From Methanocaldococcus sp. FS406-22 (GTDB lineage Archaea; AGJL01; Methanococci; Methanococcales; Methanocaldococcaceae), in contig NC_013887.1 in the NCBI RefSeq assembly GCF_000025525.1, forward strand, positions 816,729 to 880,728: DNA of 64,000 nucleotides. The letters run 5' to 3'. The position numbers and the translations under genes are program-made. Each line of letters starts with the position of its first letter. The first letter of the stretch is position 1. Positions 43,393 through 53,972 of this stretch are shown here, one piece after another. Under the pieces are notes generated by a model, which saw only the letters and a list, made by a program, of their open reading frames with translations, was not told where the DNA came from and did not search any database.

Positions 43393-44785
43393 ATGTTCAT
43401 AGATGGGAAGTGGATAAATAGGGAAGATATGGATGTTATTAATCCATATTCATTAGAAGTTATTAAAAAAATCCCTGCTTTAAGTAGAGATGAGGTTAAA
43501 GAGGCTATAGATACAGCTGAGAAGTATAAGGAAGTTATGAAAAACCTCTCTGTAACTAAAAGATATAATATCCTAATGAAAATAGCTAAAGAAATTAAAG
43601 AAAAGAAAGAAGAACTCGCTAAAATATTGGCTATTGATGCAGGAAAACCAATAAAACAGGCAAGAGTAGAGGTTGAAAGAAGTATTGGAACATTCAAATT
43701 AGCCGCTTTTTACGTTAAAGAGTTTAGAGATGAAGTAATTCCATCTGATGATAGATTGATTTTTACAAAGAGAGAGCCAGTTGGAATCATTGGAGCTATA
43801 ACACCTTTTAACTTCCCTCTAAATCTATCAGCTCATAAAATAGCTCCAGCCATAGCTACTGGGAATGTTATAGTTCATCATCCATCATCAAAAGCCCCTC
43901 TTGTTTGTATAGAATTAGCTAAAATTATAGAAAAGGTTTTAAAAAAATACAATGTTCCATTGGGAGCTTATAACTTACTTACTGGAGCTGGGGAGGTTGT
44001 TGGAGATGAGATAGTTGTTAATGAGAAAGTTAATATGATATCTTTTACTGGAAGTAGCAAAGTTGGAGAGATGATAACCAAAAAAGCTGGCTTTAAAAAG
44101 ATTGCCTTAGAGTTGGGGGGAGTTAATCCAAATATTGTGTTAAAAGATGCTGATTTAAATAAGGCAGTTAATTCATTAATAAAAGGTAGTTTTATATATG
44201 CTGGGCAGGTTTGTATCTCTGTAGGGATGATTTTAGTTGATGAGAGTATAGCAGATAAGTTTATAGAGATGTTTGTAAATAAAGCTAAAGAACTTAATGT
44301 AGGAAATCCATTAGATGAGAAAACTGATGTTGGGCCGTTAATAAGCGTTGAACATGCAGAATGGGTTGAAAAAATTGTTGAAAAAGCTATTGATGAAGGA
44401 GGAAAATTGCTTTTAGGAGGGAAGAGAGAAAAAGCTCTCTTTTATCCAACAATATTGGAAGTTGATAGAGATAACATTTTATGTAAAACTGAGACATTTG
44501 CCCCAGTAGTTCCAATAATTAGAACTACTGAAGAGGAGATGATTGATATAGCCAATAGCACAGAGTATGGATTGCATTCAGCTATATTTACAAATGATAT
44601 AAATAAAGCTTTAAAATTTGCAGAGAATTTGGAGTTTGGGGGGGGTAGTTATAAATGATTCATCATTATTTAGACAGGATAATATGCCATTTGGAGGAGT
44701 TAAGAAAAGTGGTTTAGGTAGGGAAGGAATTAAATATGCAATAGAAGAGATGAGTGAAATAAAGACAATAATAATCTCAAAATAA
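43393..44785 (+). pseudogene. cofA: Lactaldehyde dehydrogenase CofA with a one-base frameshift near its end
   Basis: NAD-dependent aldehyde dehydrogenase that makes lactate for coenzyme F420 (MJ1411 by recall). Present are IGAITPFNFPLNLSAHK, the Glu in ALELGGVNPNIV and the catalytic Cys in GQVCISVG. The frame from ATG 43393 (behind TTGGTGAAATT) runs to residue 417, where a run of eight G (44638-44645) shifts it and it stops at 44658. With seven G the frame continues [21 protein letters not shown] to TAA 44783-44785, the normal family end. Only the last roughly 45 residues are affected. It may be a sequencing slip, since the active site is intact. Confidence 0.85.
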
Positions 44786-44800
44786 TAATTTGGTGAAACT

Positions 44801-46297
44801 ATGGCAAAGGTAATTGTAAATGGAAAGGAAAAGGTTGGAGAAACTTTAAGAGATGTTATAAAGGATGAATACTACAAAGAAGGAGCAAACATTGTTATCA
44901 TAAAAGGAATTAAAAGAGAAGCTGAAAAAATCCCAAAGAAATTTTTAATTAAAACAACTAAAGGGAATGTAACAATAGCAATAACTGAAGATAATGAAAC
45001 AGCCAAATTTTTCATAAACAACTATAAAAATTTCGTAAAAAAACTTAGATGGGTTAGTGGGATTGATGTTGCCTTTGGTTCAACAACAATTGATTTGGAG
45101 ATATCAACAGAACCAAAAGAATTTAAAAAATGGGACGTAGTTTTAAGTATATCAGGTTTGGATAAGGATGAGGGGCATATTGTATTTATTAAGAGAAGAG
45201 TAGAGACAGTTTATGGATTAAAAGAGCCAAAGATTGGAATTGTTGTTGGAGGTAAGTGGGTTATCGATAGATTAGAAGTTGGGGATAAAATTATTGATAT
45301 AGAGCCAATTAGAGAAGAAAAAGAGGCTGTTGATTACTTAGTAACAACTGACTTAGATACAAAATTAGAAGATGGTTGGAAAATTTTTACCTATTTTGTA
45401 GCTGAGTTTGATGGAACTCCTTCAGCAGTAGAGCATTGTTTAGCTCTAATGGAAGATGGAATATTTGAGATAACTGAAAATACAAACACTTATGTGGCCG
45501 ATTGCAGATTGCAAACACTAAAAATTGAGGAAGGGAATTTAATTGATAGGGAGAGAGGGTTTATAACAGTAAGAAATTATGGAGTTGGAGAGGGTAAAGT
45601 TTATATCTATAGGGAAAGTAGAAGCTCTTCTCTATCTCACACAGTCGTTGGAAGAGTTAAGGAGGGAATAGAGCTTATTGATTTCTCTGACTCTGGAATT
45701 TTGTCTGTAAAAACAGTTCCTGAAAGGTTGTGTGCTATTGGTTTAACTATAGAAGAAGCTGAAGAGATGTTTAAAAAGTATGGTATAGAGGTAGAAAAAG
45801 AAGGGGATTTAGAAAATGCTATTGTAGTTGAGCAAGAGCCTGAATATACCTTAGATGTATTAAAGGAAAAGAAAGTTAAAATTAGGGGATTGGATAAGAG
45901 TAAAATAATAGTCATAGAGTTATATGAAGATAAAGCACCAATAACAACATGGTATTTTAGAAAAACTACTGGTTTAACTACAAAGAGAGTTGGAAAATTA
46001 CATGTATATTTCAAACATAAAGATATTGTGATGTTTAAAGGAAATCCAGAGTATGCTAAGGGATTACTCCCAGAAAACATACCTACAGATAAAGTTGAGC
46101 CATGTAGTATTGGAGTAACAAACATGGTTAGTAGATATAAAGGAATGATTGGTGTTAGATTGGGAGAAAGTGAGAAATTCGGTCCTACAGGAGAGAGCTT
46201 TGAAAAAACAAACATTGTTGGGAGAATAGTTGAAAATGCTGAGTATTTAAAAGAGGTTAAAACTGGAGATGATGTTTATGTATTGCTAAAAAAATAA
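44801..46297 (+). CDS. mmp3: Methanogenesis marker protein 3 (UPF0288)
   Basis: 498 residues, matching the methanogen-only family called methanogenesis marker 3 (MJ1412 by recall). It begins [22 protein letters not shown]. The C-terminal part ([20 protein letters not shown] and following) resembles a cyclophilin-like fold. The family occurs in organisms with methyl-CoM reductase, so a role in assembling or modifying it is inferred from distribution only. TTTGGTGAAACT precedes the ATG. It follows cofA by 15 bases, as in M. jannaschii. Confidence 0.85.
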   Translation: MAKVIVNGKEKVGETLRDVIKDEYYKEGANIVIIKGIKREAEKIPKKFLIKTTKGNVTIAITEDNETAKFFINNYKNFVKKLRWVSGIDVAFGSTTIDLEISTEPKEFKKWDVVLSISGLDKDEGHIVFIKRRVETVYGLKEPKIGIVVGGKWVIDRLEVGDKIIDIEPIREEKEAVDYLVTTDLDTKLEDGWKIFTYFVAEFDGTPSAVEHCLALMEDGIFEITENTNTYVADCRLQTLKIEEGNLIDRERGFITVRNYGVGEGKVYIYRESRSSSLSHTVVGRVKEGIELIDFSDSGILSVKTVPERLCAIGLTIEEAEEMFKKYGIEVEKEGDLENAIVVEQEPEYTLDVLKEKKVKIRGLDKSKIIVIELYEDKAPITTWYFRKTTGLTTKRVGKLHVYFKHKDIVMFKGNPEYAKGLLPENIPTDKVEPCSIGVTNMVSRYKGMIGVRLGESEKFGPTGESFEKTNIVGRIVENAEYLKEVKTGDDVYVLLKK

Positions 46298-46324
46298 AAA
46301 TAATTTAGTGATTAGGCAACTATT

Positions 46325-47053
46325 TCAATTATTATTAATATTTTTGCTTAAATCTTCTGGAATGGAAAAATCATAATATCCATTAATTCCAGATATTGTT
46401 GTTTCAACAACTATATTTCCATTTATATCTCCTTCACTTGAAGTTCCATACAATTTTCCTTTTTTAATAATCTTTATTGGAGTCCCATCTTTGTCTAAGA
46501 TGATATTTACTTCCTCCCCAGAGATTCTTAAGTCAATTCCAGGAATTTTTATTCCTCTATAGAAGAAAGGATTTAACTGCTTATTAACGGTTTCATCTTT
46601 TAATCTTATTATGTAATAACCATCTTCCTCTTCAACTTTTATGTCATTTTTTATAATTAAGTCTTTTATATAGGTTAAAATATTCCAGGTATGGTTACTT
46701 AAATCATTATTTGTTATCTTCTGCCATTTCCCCTCTAACTTTATAAATGTTCCTTCCTCATTTACATAGAAAGGAATTGTCTCATTTTTGCTACCAAAGT
46801 AATCAGTAGTGTAATAAACGTATATAACTCCTTTAGATTGTTTTCCATTGCTGTAACCGTCAATAATCATTTTCATTTCAATTTTGTTTATCATTGGATT
46901 TGAAACACTAAGGTTTATAAACACTTTTGAGTTATAAGAAAATGTGTTAATTTCATCAATCTTTTTAATTATCTCTTCCTTACTTATCTTCTCATTATTT
47001 AAACAACCGCTAGATATTATAGCCAATAAAATTAACAACACTACGAATCTCAT
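46325..47053 (-). CDS. Lipoprotein of the LolA/LppX type
   Basis: 242 residues. The N-terminus RFVVLLILLAIISSGCLNN is a lipoprotein signal with lipobox ISSGC, so the mature protein is attached to the outer face of the membrane. The rest is beta-rich with DGYSNGKQSKGVIYVYYTTDY and FYVNEEGTFIKLEGKW, like the LolA/LppX-like fold of archaeal surface lipoproteins. No catalytic motif. It stands divergent from trpS with a promoter region between. The ligand is unknown. Confidence 0.7.
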   Translation of the reverse strand: MRFVVLLILLAIISSGCLNNEKISKEEIIKKIDEINTFSYNSKVFINLSVSNPMINKIEMKMIIDGYSNGKQSKGVIYVYYTTDYFGSKNETIPFYVNEEGTFIKLEGKWQKITNNDLSNHTWNILTYIKDLIIKNDIKVEEEDGYYIIRLKDETVNKQLNPFFYRGIKIPGIDLRISGEEVNIILDKDGTPIKIIKKGKLYGTSSEGDINGNIVVETTISGINGYYDFSIPEDLSKNINNN

Positions 47054-47125
47054 CGTGCATCACCATTATATAATTATAATAAACATTATATTTAAATCTT
47101 TATATTAAAATAAAAGGTGAAACTG

Positions 47126-48229
47126 ATGGAATTAACACCATGGGAGACACCGGCAGTTATTGATTATAAAAAGACGATGGAACAGTTTGGAGTTAAGCCA
47201 ATAGCTGATGTCTTAGGGGATTTAAAAAATGAACATCATTTTTTCAGAAGGAATATTATATTGGGGCATAGGGATTTTGAGAGAATAGTTGATGCAATAA
47301 AGAATAACAAAGAGTTTGCAGTTGTTAGTGGAATGATGCCTTCTGGTAAGATGCACTTTGGGCATAAGATGGTCGTTGATTTGCTAAAATTTTATCAAAA
47401 ATACACTGACAATATAAACATCCCAATAGCTGACTTAGAGGCATACTGGGCAAGAAATATGAGCTTTGAAACAACAAAAGAACTTGCTTTAAATGAATAT
47501 ATAACAAACTACATAGCCCTTGGCTTAGACCCAGAAAAAATTAATGTTTATTTGCAATCAAAATATCAAAAAGTTAAGGATTTGGCTTTAATTTTATCTA
47601 AAAGAACAAATTGGAATGAGATGAAGGCAATTTATGGATTTAAAGGAGAAACAAATATTGGGCATGTCTTTGCCCCAATAGTTCAAGTTGCTGATATACT
47701 GCATCCTCAACTTGATGAGAATTTAAATCCAGAACCAAAGCCAGTTGTTGTTCCTGTTGGAATAGACCAAGACCCGCATATAAGATTAACAAGAGATATT
47801 GCAAATAGAGCTAAGGAATTTAAGTTCATTCCACCTTCTTCAACTTACCATAGATTTATGACTGGATTGTTAGGAGGAAAGATGAGTTCTTCAAAGCCAG
47901 AGACAGCTATATTTTTAACTGATGATGAAAAAACTGTTAAAAAGAAAATATTCTCAGCTAAAACTGGAGGAAGAGAAACTTTAGAAGAGCATAAAAAATA
48001 TGGAGGAATTCCAGAGGAATGTGTTGTTTATGAGTTATTCTTATATCACTTAATCTTAGATGATAAGGAATTAGCTGATATATATCAAAAATGTAAAAGT
48101 GGAGAGCTAACTTGTGGTAAATGTAAAAAAATGGCTTATGAAATGGTTGTAGAGTTTTTAAAAGATTTGAAAGAGAAGAGGGAGCAGGCAAAAGAAATTG
48201 CTGTAAAAATCTTAGAAGGGAAGTATTAA
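47126..48229 (+). CDS. trpS: Tryptophanyl-tRNA synthetase
   Basis: 367 residues, class I, archaeal type. GKMHFGHKMVVDLL holds the HIGH-like motif and LGGKMSSSKPETAIF the KMSKS motif; the N-terminal TPWE is typical of archaeal/eukaryotic TrpRS. ATG 47126 follows AAAGGTGAAACTG; the frame upstream to 47117 is within the ribosome site. CKSGELTCGKCKK near the end is a C-terminal Cys pair, found in methanogen members. Confidence 0.93.
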   Translation: MELTPWETPAVIDYKKTMEQFGVKPIADVLGDLKNEHHFFRRNIILGHRDFERIVDAIKNNKEFAVVSGMMPSGKMHFGHKMVVDLLKFYQKYTDNINIPIADLEAYWARNMSFETTKELALNEYITNYIALGLDPEKINVYLQSKYQKVKDLALILSKRTNWNEMKAIYGFKGETNIGHVFAPIVQVADILHPQLDENLNPEPKPVVVPVGIDQDPHIRLTRDIANRAKEFKFIPPSSTYHRFMTGLLGGKMSSSKPETAIFLTDDEKTVKKKIFSAKTGGRETLEEHKKYGGIPEECVVYELFLYHLILDDKELADIYQKCKSGELTCGKCKKMAYEMVVEFLKDLKEKREQAKEIAVKILEGKY

Positions 48230-48234
48230 TTTAC

Positions 48235-49436
48235 TTAATCATTTATTATTTTTTCAAATAGCCCCAATAATTCTTCTTTTGTTTTTGGCGGTTCATTAAA
48301 TCCTAAATCTTTAAGAGTTTTTATGTTTTTAAATTCTCCATATCCATGTTCTTTACATTTATTTTGTAGTTGTTTTATAACCGGGTCTGGATTAATATCA
48401 ATAATATATAATGGTTTTCCTTTATCAAAATTTTGGCAGATTGCTTCTACAATATGAGGGTCTGTTCTTAAAGAATTTCCCCAAATTACGAATTTTGAAC
48501 AATGTTTTAAACTATCTTTAAAATATTCAAAATATTTACTCAACACATCATTCCTTTCTATTATCTTTTGTTTAATCTTAGGATTATTGTATATTATTAC
48601 TGGAAAATCTACTTCAAAATTTCCATTTTCATATTGCTGTCTTGCATATTCTTGTGTCATTTTTACAGTTTTTTCATAAAGTCGTATAAATTTATAAGAG
48701 CCATGTATATGTAAAATCATATTTGTATTCTCTCTGTTAAATATACCGTTAAAATATTTATAATTCTTATCTACTCCTCCAAAACCATCTTTACCTAAAA
48801 ATTTTGTTCTTTTATCATCAAAATACTCCAACAACAAAGTATCAATTGGGAGTTCTAAGGGATTTTTAGAAGTGTGTTGTGTAGTTTCACTGTCATACAT
48901 CAACAAGGTATCAATAATACCATCATAGTTAGTTGTATATATGTGGATATATTTTTATTATCTTCATTATCTTTATTGTCAATTAGCTCCTTTATATAAT
49001 TTCCAAAGGGTTTTTGATTAATAGAAAATTCTTTTTTTAGTTTTCCATGATAATTGTTAAGCTCTAAATTGTGAAATTTCTCTACAATGTCCTTTGTAGA
49101 TTCATCCATAATTTCATTAAGAATTTTTCTATATTTTGGAATAATCTTATTGTTTAACTCATTTATTTCCTTATATTTCTCTGCAATTTTTGAAGATGAA
49201 GAGAATGTTTCTAATAAATTAAGGGCATTTAGGGCATCTATTGCACTATAAACCAATTTAATTGCTTCTTCTCCATTAATTTTATACTTTTTTTCAATCT
49301 CTTTGAAATATTTATCAAACTTCTCCCATAAGGATATTATATTTTTAGTTTCTTCTTTCAATTCTTCATTTTCAATTATATCCCTAACCATGTAATTAAA
49401 CCCATTCCCAATTAAAAAACAGATTAATTCTCCCAC
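48235..49436 (-). pseudogene. SIR2-like (SIR2_2) protein gene split by one frameshift
   Basis: Two frames together make one SIR2-like protein of about 400 residues. The first (49436 to about 48950) begins GELICFLIGNGFNYMV, with the GNGFN nucleotide loop. Near 48945-48960 the frame shifts, and reading frame three gives IHIYTTNYDGIIDTLLMYDS, holding the TTNYD motif of SIR2 proteins. It continues to SKFVIWGNSLRTDPHIVEAI and stops at 48235. SIR2-like NADases are parts of anti-phage systems (Thoeris ThsA, DSR, SIR2-pAgo), but no partner gene is adjacent. An AT-rich run lies at the shift. TGGGAGA precedes the start. Confidence 0.7.
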
Positions 49437-49507
49437 AATATACCTCCCCCATTTATAAACAAAAAAGAATCTTAAAAAACAGAAATATATAAAATTTACT
49501 TATTAAT

Positions 49508-50863
49508 CTATTCCAATTTCTTCCTACTCTTCAACAATTCAACAACAAAATCTTTCTTTTTAATTGCTTCATCACATGCTTTCCTAACTTTTTCCTTCAT
49601 CTCCTCAAAGTTCTCTGGTTTTTTCTCACCAACAACCTTTTTAACTGGTGTATAGGCAGATTCTCTAAACATTGGTTTTAATGGAACTCTATTATTTCCA
49701 TCAACTAAATAACTCTCATTACCTTCTTCAACATATCCAACTTCTATAGCCCCAGTAACTTTTTTTATATCCTCAGCATACTCTTCAGGGCAGATAATCA
49801 TTAAAGAATCTGTAGAAACTCCAAGAGGGTCTATATTCAATGCCTCAAGCATTTCCAAGACCTTTGGATTGATTGTTTTATAGACCTTCTCTTTATCAAA
49901 TATTAATGAAACTTTGGCTGTTTTTGATATCTCATAAGCATCTCCTCTTAAACCTCCATTAGTTACATCAGTCATAGCATGAACCTTTTTAATTAACCCA
50001 CTTCTAATCAAATTCTGACATGCCTTTATAAAATCTACATTTAAAGTTTCATAAATCACATCAAACCATCCATAATACAAAGCAGTTGTTGTTATAGTTC
50101 CTCCTCCACTACCTTCAGTCATCAATATAACATCTCCAACCTCGGCATTTCTTCTTGCAGTTGGTTCCCCTTCTTTAATAACTCCTATTGCACCAACAGC
50201 ACTAACCAACCTATCTCCAATTACCATATCTCCTCCAACTCTCAATGTACTTCCACCAATCAATGGAACATTAACAGCCTCAGAAACAGCACAAATTCCA
50301 GCTGTAAAATCAAATATCTTTCCCACATCTCCATCATCAGCTAAATGCACATCACTAATTAATGCTACTGCTTCAGCTCCCATAACATAAATATCTCTTA
50401 AAGCAGCTCTTGCAACATGAAAACCTCCCAAAAATGGAAAATCACTCAATCTTGAATGTGTCCCATCTATTGCGGCAACTATATATTTTGCATCTGCTCT
50501 AACAATTCCTGCATCATCTTGCTCTTCAGCTGAAACATAAGCTTTAACTTTAGTGCTTTTAACAATCCTTGCTATTTCTCTATGCACGAAAAAATCTCCT
50601 TCTCCTCTACTCCCAACTCCCATCTTCCCCATTGTAACGCCAGATTTTGGATAGCTTAGGAGAGTTTTTAAATCTTTATCATCAATCTCTTTAAATTTTT
50701 CAGTGGTTTTTACCTCTTCCAATATAGCTTTTATAAACTTTTTTGCAAATTCTTCACCAACATCTTCCTTAATCTCTAAAATTCTCTTAAATCCATCCTC
50801 AATAATCTTATTTTCCGGAATTTTTTTCCTTAAACATCTCCTGACATATCCCTCTAAATCCAT
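49508..50863 (-). CDS. AIR synthase-related protein (PurM/HypE/SelD superfamily)
   Basis: 451 residues. The N-terminal 80 residues are helical; the rest is the AIRS fold with DAGIVRADAKYIVAAIDGTHS (ATP-binding metal site), GGFHVARAALRDIYVMGAEAVALI and MTDVTNGGLRGDAYEIS. The family covers PurM, HypE, ThiL and selenophosphate synthetase, but this archaeal subgroup (MJ1416-like by recall) has no assigned reaction. Sec/Cys of SelD is not seen. ATG 50863 follows GGTGATATG; the 5' extension to 50947 has no ribosome site. Confidence 0.75.
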   Translation of the reverse strand: MDLEGYVRRCLRKKIPENKIIEDGFKRILEIKEDVGEEFAKKFIKAILEEVKTTEKFKEIDDKDLKTLLSYPKSGVTMGKMGVGSRGEGDFFVHREIARIVKSTKVKAYVSAEEQDDAGIVRADAKYIVAAIDGTHSRLSDFPFLGGFHVARAALRDIYVMGAEAVALISDVHLADDGDVGKIFDFTAGICAVSEAVNVPLIGGSTLRVGGDMVIGDRLVSAVGAIGVIKEGEPTARRNAEVGDVILMTEGSGGGTITTTALYYGWFDVIYETLNVDFIKACQNLIRSGLIKKVHAMTDVTNGGLRGDAYEISKTAKVSLIFDKEKVYKTINPKVLEMLEALNIDPLGVSTDSLMIICPEEYAEDIKKVTGAIEVGYVEEGNESYLVDGNNRVPLKPMFRESAYTPVKKVVGEKKPENFEEMKEKVRKACDEAIKKKDFVVELLKSRKKLE

Positions 50864-50933
50864 CATATCACCATAACTAAAAATTATAAATATAAGATTA
50901 TGATATTTATGATAAAGCATCTCCCTTTTAATA

Positions 50934-51026
50934 TAGGACTTTCGCAATTTATATATTAATTAAGGAACTTAGACATCCAAAGAGTACCAATGTGCAATAG
51001 GAAATGTTATTCCTGCGAAAGTCCTA
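50934..51026. repeat. Short element with 13-bp perfect terminal inverted repeats
   Basis: TAGGACTTTCGCA (50934-50946) is the exact inverse of 51014-51026, and AAAGTCCTA is repeated once more directly after it. The 93-base unit has no ORF. It looks like a miniature inverted-repeat element inserted between the AIRS-like gene and lonB, on the promoter side of both. Confidence 0.6.
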
Positions 51027-51105
51027 AAGTCCTACAATAGTCTCTAAAAATTTAAAAAATTTGTATATGTTAGTATATATTTACAGAAGATTTCAAGGTG
51101 TGAAT

Positions 51106-53073
51106 ATGTTTTCAATAAAATTTAAAACTACTGAAGAATTGCCAGAACCATCACCAAGATTAATTGACCAAGTTATTGGGCAGGAAGAGGCTGTTAAAAT
51201 TGTTTTATCTGCTGTAAAAAATAAGAGAAATGTTATTTTATTGGGAGAACCGGGAGTAGGAAAGTCGATGATAGTTAAAGCAGTCGGAGAAATTTTATCT
51301 GATTTTGGAGAATTTACCCCTTATTATGTAATTGCAAAACCAAATTTAAAGAATATGGAAAGACCAATAGTTGAAGTTATAGATGGGGAGTATAAAGAAG
51401 ATTTAAAAGAAATGCCAAAATTGGATTTAAAAACTCCAAGCTCAACAACTCTCCTCTTAATAATGATTGGTGCTATATTATTATCAGAGTATCTTTTAAA
51501 ATATTTGCCACAGAATTACTTACTCGCCGCTGTAACTATAACTGCTTTAATAGTATTGATATTTGGCTTTGTGGTTATATTAACAAGCATAATGGGTGCT
51601 TCAAGAGCGTCAATGCCAAATAATCTAAATCCAATGGATTTAAAGCCAGTCCTCTTATATGAATGTAAAAAAAGACCTCTTGTAAGGGCAAGTGCTTACA
51701 ACGTAACAAGATTGTTGGGAGATATAAAACACTGCCCATTAGGTGGAAGACCACCGTTAGGAACTCCTCCTCATAAAAGGATTATATTGGGAGCTATTCA
51801 TGAAGCCCACAGAGGGATTTTGTATGTCGATGAGATAAAGACAATGCCATTGGAAGTTCAAGATTATATTTTAACTGCTCTACAAGATAAACAACTTCCA
51901 ATCAGTGGAAGGAATCCAAATTCAAGTGGAGCTACAGTAGAAACAAATCCAATACCTTGTGATTTCATCTTAATAATGTCTGGAAACATGGATGATGTCT
52001 ATAACTTAAGAGCTCCATTATTGGATAGGATAGATTATAAAATAGTTTTAAAGAATAAAATGGACAATACCTTAGAAAATAGAGATAAGTTATTGCAATT
52101 TATAGTCCAAGAGATAAAGAACAACAACTTAAACCCAATGACTTACGATGGGTGTTGTGAAGTTGTTAGAATTGCTCAATACTTAGCCGGCTCTAAAGAT
52201 AAATTAACTTTAAGGTTGAGATTGCTTGCAAATATTATAAAGATGGCAAATGATGTAGCTATGGGTAGGGATGTTGAGGAATTATTAGGCAATTTTGATG
52301 AGAAAGGAAATTACAACCCAGAAACTCAGAAAGATAAAAATAACAAAGTGTATATAACAGCTGAACATGTAAGAAAGGTATTTGACACTGGAATCTACAG
52401 CATGGAGAAGCAGGTGGCATTAAACTACATCAAAAACTTCAAGAGATATAAGCATATCGTGCCAAATGATGAACCAAAGGTTGGAGTTGTATATGGCTTA
52501 GCTGTTTTAGGGGCTGGAGGCATTGGAGATGTAACAAAGATTATAGTCCAAATATTAGAATCCAAAAACCCAGGAACTCATCTGTTAAATATTTCTGGAG
52601 ATATTGCAAAACACTCAATAACTTTAGCTTCAGCATTGTCAAAAAAATTAGTAGCTGAGAAAAAACTACCTCTACCTAAGAAAGACATTGACCTAAATAA
52701 TAAAGAGATATACATCCAATTCAGTCAGTCATATTCAAAGATTGATGGAGACAGTGCTACAGCTGCAGTTTGTTTGGCTATAATCTCTGCCTTATTAAAT
52801 ATTCCATTGAAACAGGACTTTGCTATAACTGGAAGCTTGGATTTAAGCGGGAACGTCTTAGCTATTGGAGGAGTTAATGAAAAGATAGAGGCAGCTAAGA
52901 GATATGGATTTAAGAGAGTTATTATTCCAGAGGCAAACATGATAGATGTCATTGAGACAGGGGGAATAGAAATTATTCCTGTAAAAACCTTAGATGAGAT
53001 AATCCCTCTTGTATTTGATTTGGACAGCATAGATAAAAATAAATCAGAAAAAACAGAACAAGTTAATAAATAA
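51106..53073 (+). CDS. lonB: Membrane-anchored ATP-dependent Lon protease (LonB)
   Basis: 655 residues. AAA+ domain with Walker A GEPGVGKSMIVK (about 45-56), interrupted by two membrane helices (TTLLLIMIGAILLSEYLL and AAVTITALIVLIFGFVVIL, about 125-175), and Walker B ILYVDEIKTM. The C-terminal protease domain has GDSATAAVCLAI with the catalytic Ser and GGVNEKIEAAKRYG with the Lys. The helices inserted in the AAA domain are specific to archaeal LonB. ATG 51106 follows AAGGTGTGAAT. The active site faces the cytoplasm. Confidence 0.95.
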   Translation: MFSIKFKTTEELPEPSPRLIDQVIGQEEAVKIVLSAVKNKRNVILLGEPGVGKSMIVKAVGEILSDFGEFTPYYVIAKPNLKNMERPIVEVIDGEYKEDLKEMPKLDLKTPSSTTLLLIMIGAILLSEYLLKYLPQNYLLAAVTITALIVLIFGFVVILTSIMGASRASMPNNLNPMDLKPVLLYECKKRPLVRASAYNVTRLLGDIKHCPLGGRPPLGTPPHKRIILGAIHEAHRGILYVDEIKTMPLEVQDYILTALQDKQLPISGRNPNSSGATVETNPIPCDFILIMSGNMDDVYNLRAPLLDRIDYKIVLKNKMDNTLENRDKLLQFIVQEIKNNNLNPMTYDGCCEVVRIAQYLAGSKDKLTLRLRLLANIIKMANDVAMGRDVEELLGNFDEKGNYNPETQKDKNNKVYITAEHVRKVFDTGIYSMEKQVALNYIKNFKRYKHIVPNDEPKVGVVYGLAVLGAGGIGDVTKIIVQILESKNPGTHLLNISGDIAKHSITLASALSKKLVAEKKLPLPKKDIDLNNKEIYIQFSQSYSKIDGDSATAAVCLAIISALLNIPLKQDFAITGSLDLSGNVLAIGGVNEKIEAAKRYGFKRVIIPEANMIDVIETGGIEIIPVKTLDEIIPLVFDLDSIDKNKSEKTEQVNK

Positions 53074-53097
53074 TAGCAAATAACTAAAAGGGCTACT

Positions 53098-53391
53098 ATG
53101 GATGAAAAAGAGATAAATGAAAAACTCGACGCATTGAGTAAAAAAATTTTAGAAATAGAGAAGAGGGTAGATGCAAAACTAAAGGAAAATGAGAAAAAAT
53201 TAGATGAAAAAACTAATAAAATATTAAAACAAGAGGCGTTATTAGCTTTTGGCATATACGTGAAAATTATAGATGATTTAAAAAGAAACCTAAAAATAAT
53301 CCGTATTAACATCCTAATCTTGGGGATTTTAGTTATATTTCTCTATATAACCATTATCATTTTGATGTTAAAACTAATAAAAATATTTTAA
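53098..53391 (+). CDS. Coiled-coil protein with C-terminal membrane helix
   Basis: 97 residues. A charged coiled coil ([20 protein letters not shown] and on, about 1-55) leads to one or two C-terminal helices ([20 protein letters not shown]). It lies 24 bases after lonB and nine before the aldolase, on the same strand, so it is probably cotranscribed. It might anchor or space LonB, which is only a guess from position. The start has a weak ribosome site (AAGGGCT). No family recognised. Confidence 0.6.
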   Translation: MDEKEINEKLDALSKKILEIEKRVDAKLKENEKKLDEKTNKILKQEALLAFGIYVKIIDDLKRNLKIIRINILILGILVIFLYITIIILMLKLIKIF

Positions 53392-53399
53392 GTGAAATC

Positions 53400-53960
53400 A
53401 TGGACAAAAAGCTATTTATTGAAATATGTAGAAGATTGTATGATAGAAAATATGTCGTAGGTAGTGGAGGTAATGTGTCTGTTAGAGAGGGAGATAAAAT
53501 ATACCTAACTCCAACTGGTTCTATTTTAGGATTTTTGAAAGAAGATGAAATAGCTGAAGTTGATTTAGATGGTAATGTTATAAAAGGAAAACCCACATCA
53601 GAAAAAAATCTCCACTTAATGATTTATAGAAAAAGAGATGATATAAACGCAATAATTCACACCCACTCTCTTATATCAACTTTTTTATCAACTATAGATA
53701 AGGAGATTGAACTTTTAACACCAGAGGGAAAAATATTTTTAAAGAAAATTGGATATGTTGATTATTTTGAGGCAGGTAGTTTAAAATTAGCTGAAGAAAC
53801 TGCAAAGAGAGATGAAGATGTAATTATATTAAAAAATCATGGTGTTGTGTGCTTAGGAAAAGATTTGATGGATGCCTATATAAAAGTGGAGGTTTTAGAA
53901 GAACAAGCAAAGCTTACACTTTTAAACCATCTTGTAAAAAGAAATAAAAATCTTTTTTAA
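53400..53960 (+). CDS. fucA: Class II aldolase, L-fuculose-phosphate aldolase type
   Basis: 186 residues. Zn ligands appear in [12 protein letters not shown] and [11 protein letters not shown]; the N-terminus [21 protein letters not shown] is the class II aldolase phosphate site. M. jannaschii MJ1418 cleaves fuculose 1-phosphate to lactaldehyde, the precursor that CofA oxidises for F420. That functional link is established for MJ1418 and inferred here. AAGTGAAATC precedes the ATG. Confidence 0.88.
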   Translation: MDKKLFIEICRRLYDRKYVVGSGGNVSVREGDKIYLTPTGSILGFLKEDEIAEVDLDGNVIKGKPTSEKNLHLMIYRKRDDINAIIHTHSLISTFLSTIDKEIELLTPEGKIFLKKIGYVDYFEAGSLKLAEETAKRDEDVIILKNHGVVCLGKDLMDAYIKVEVLEEQAKLTLLNHLVKRNKNLF

Positions 53961-53972
53961 ATTTTATTTCTA

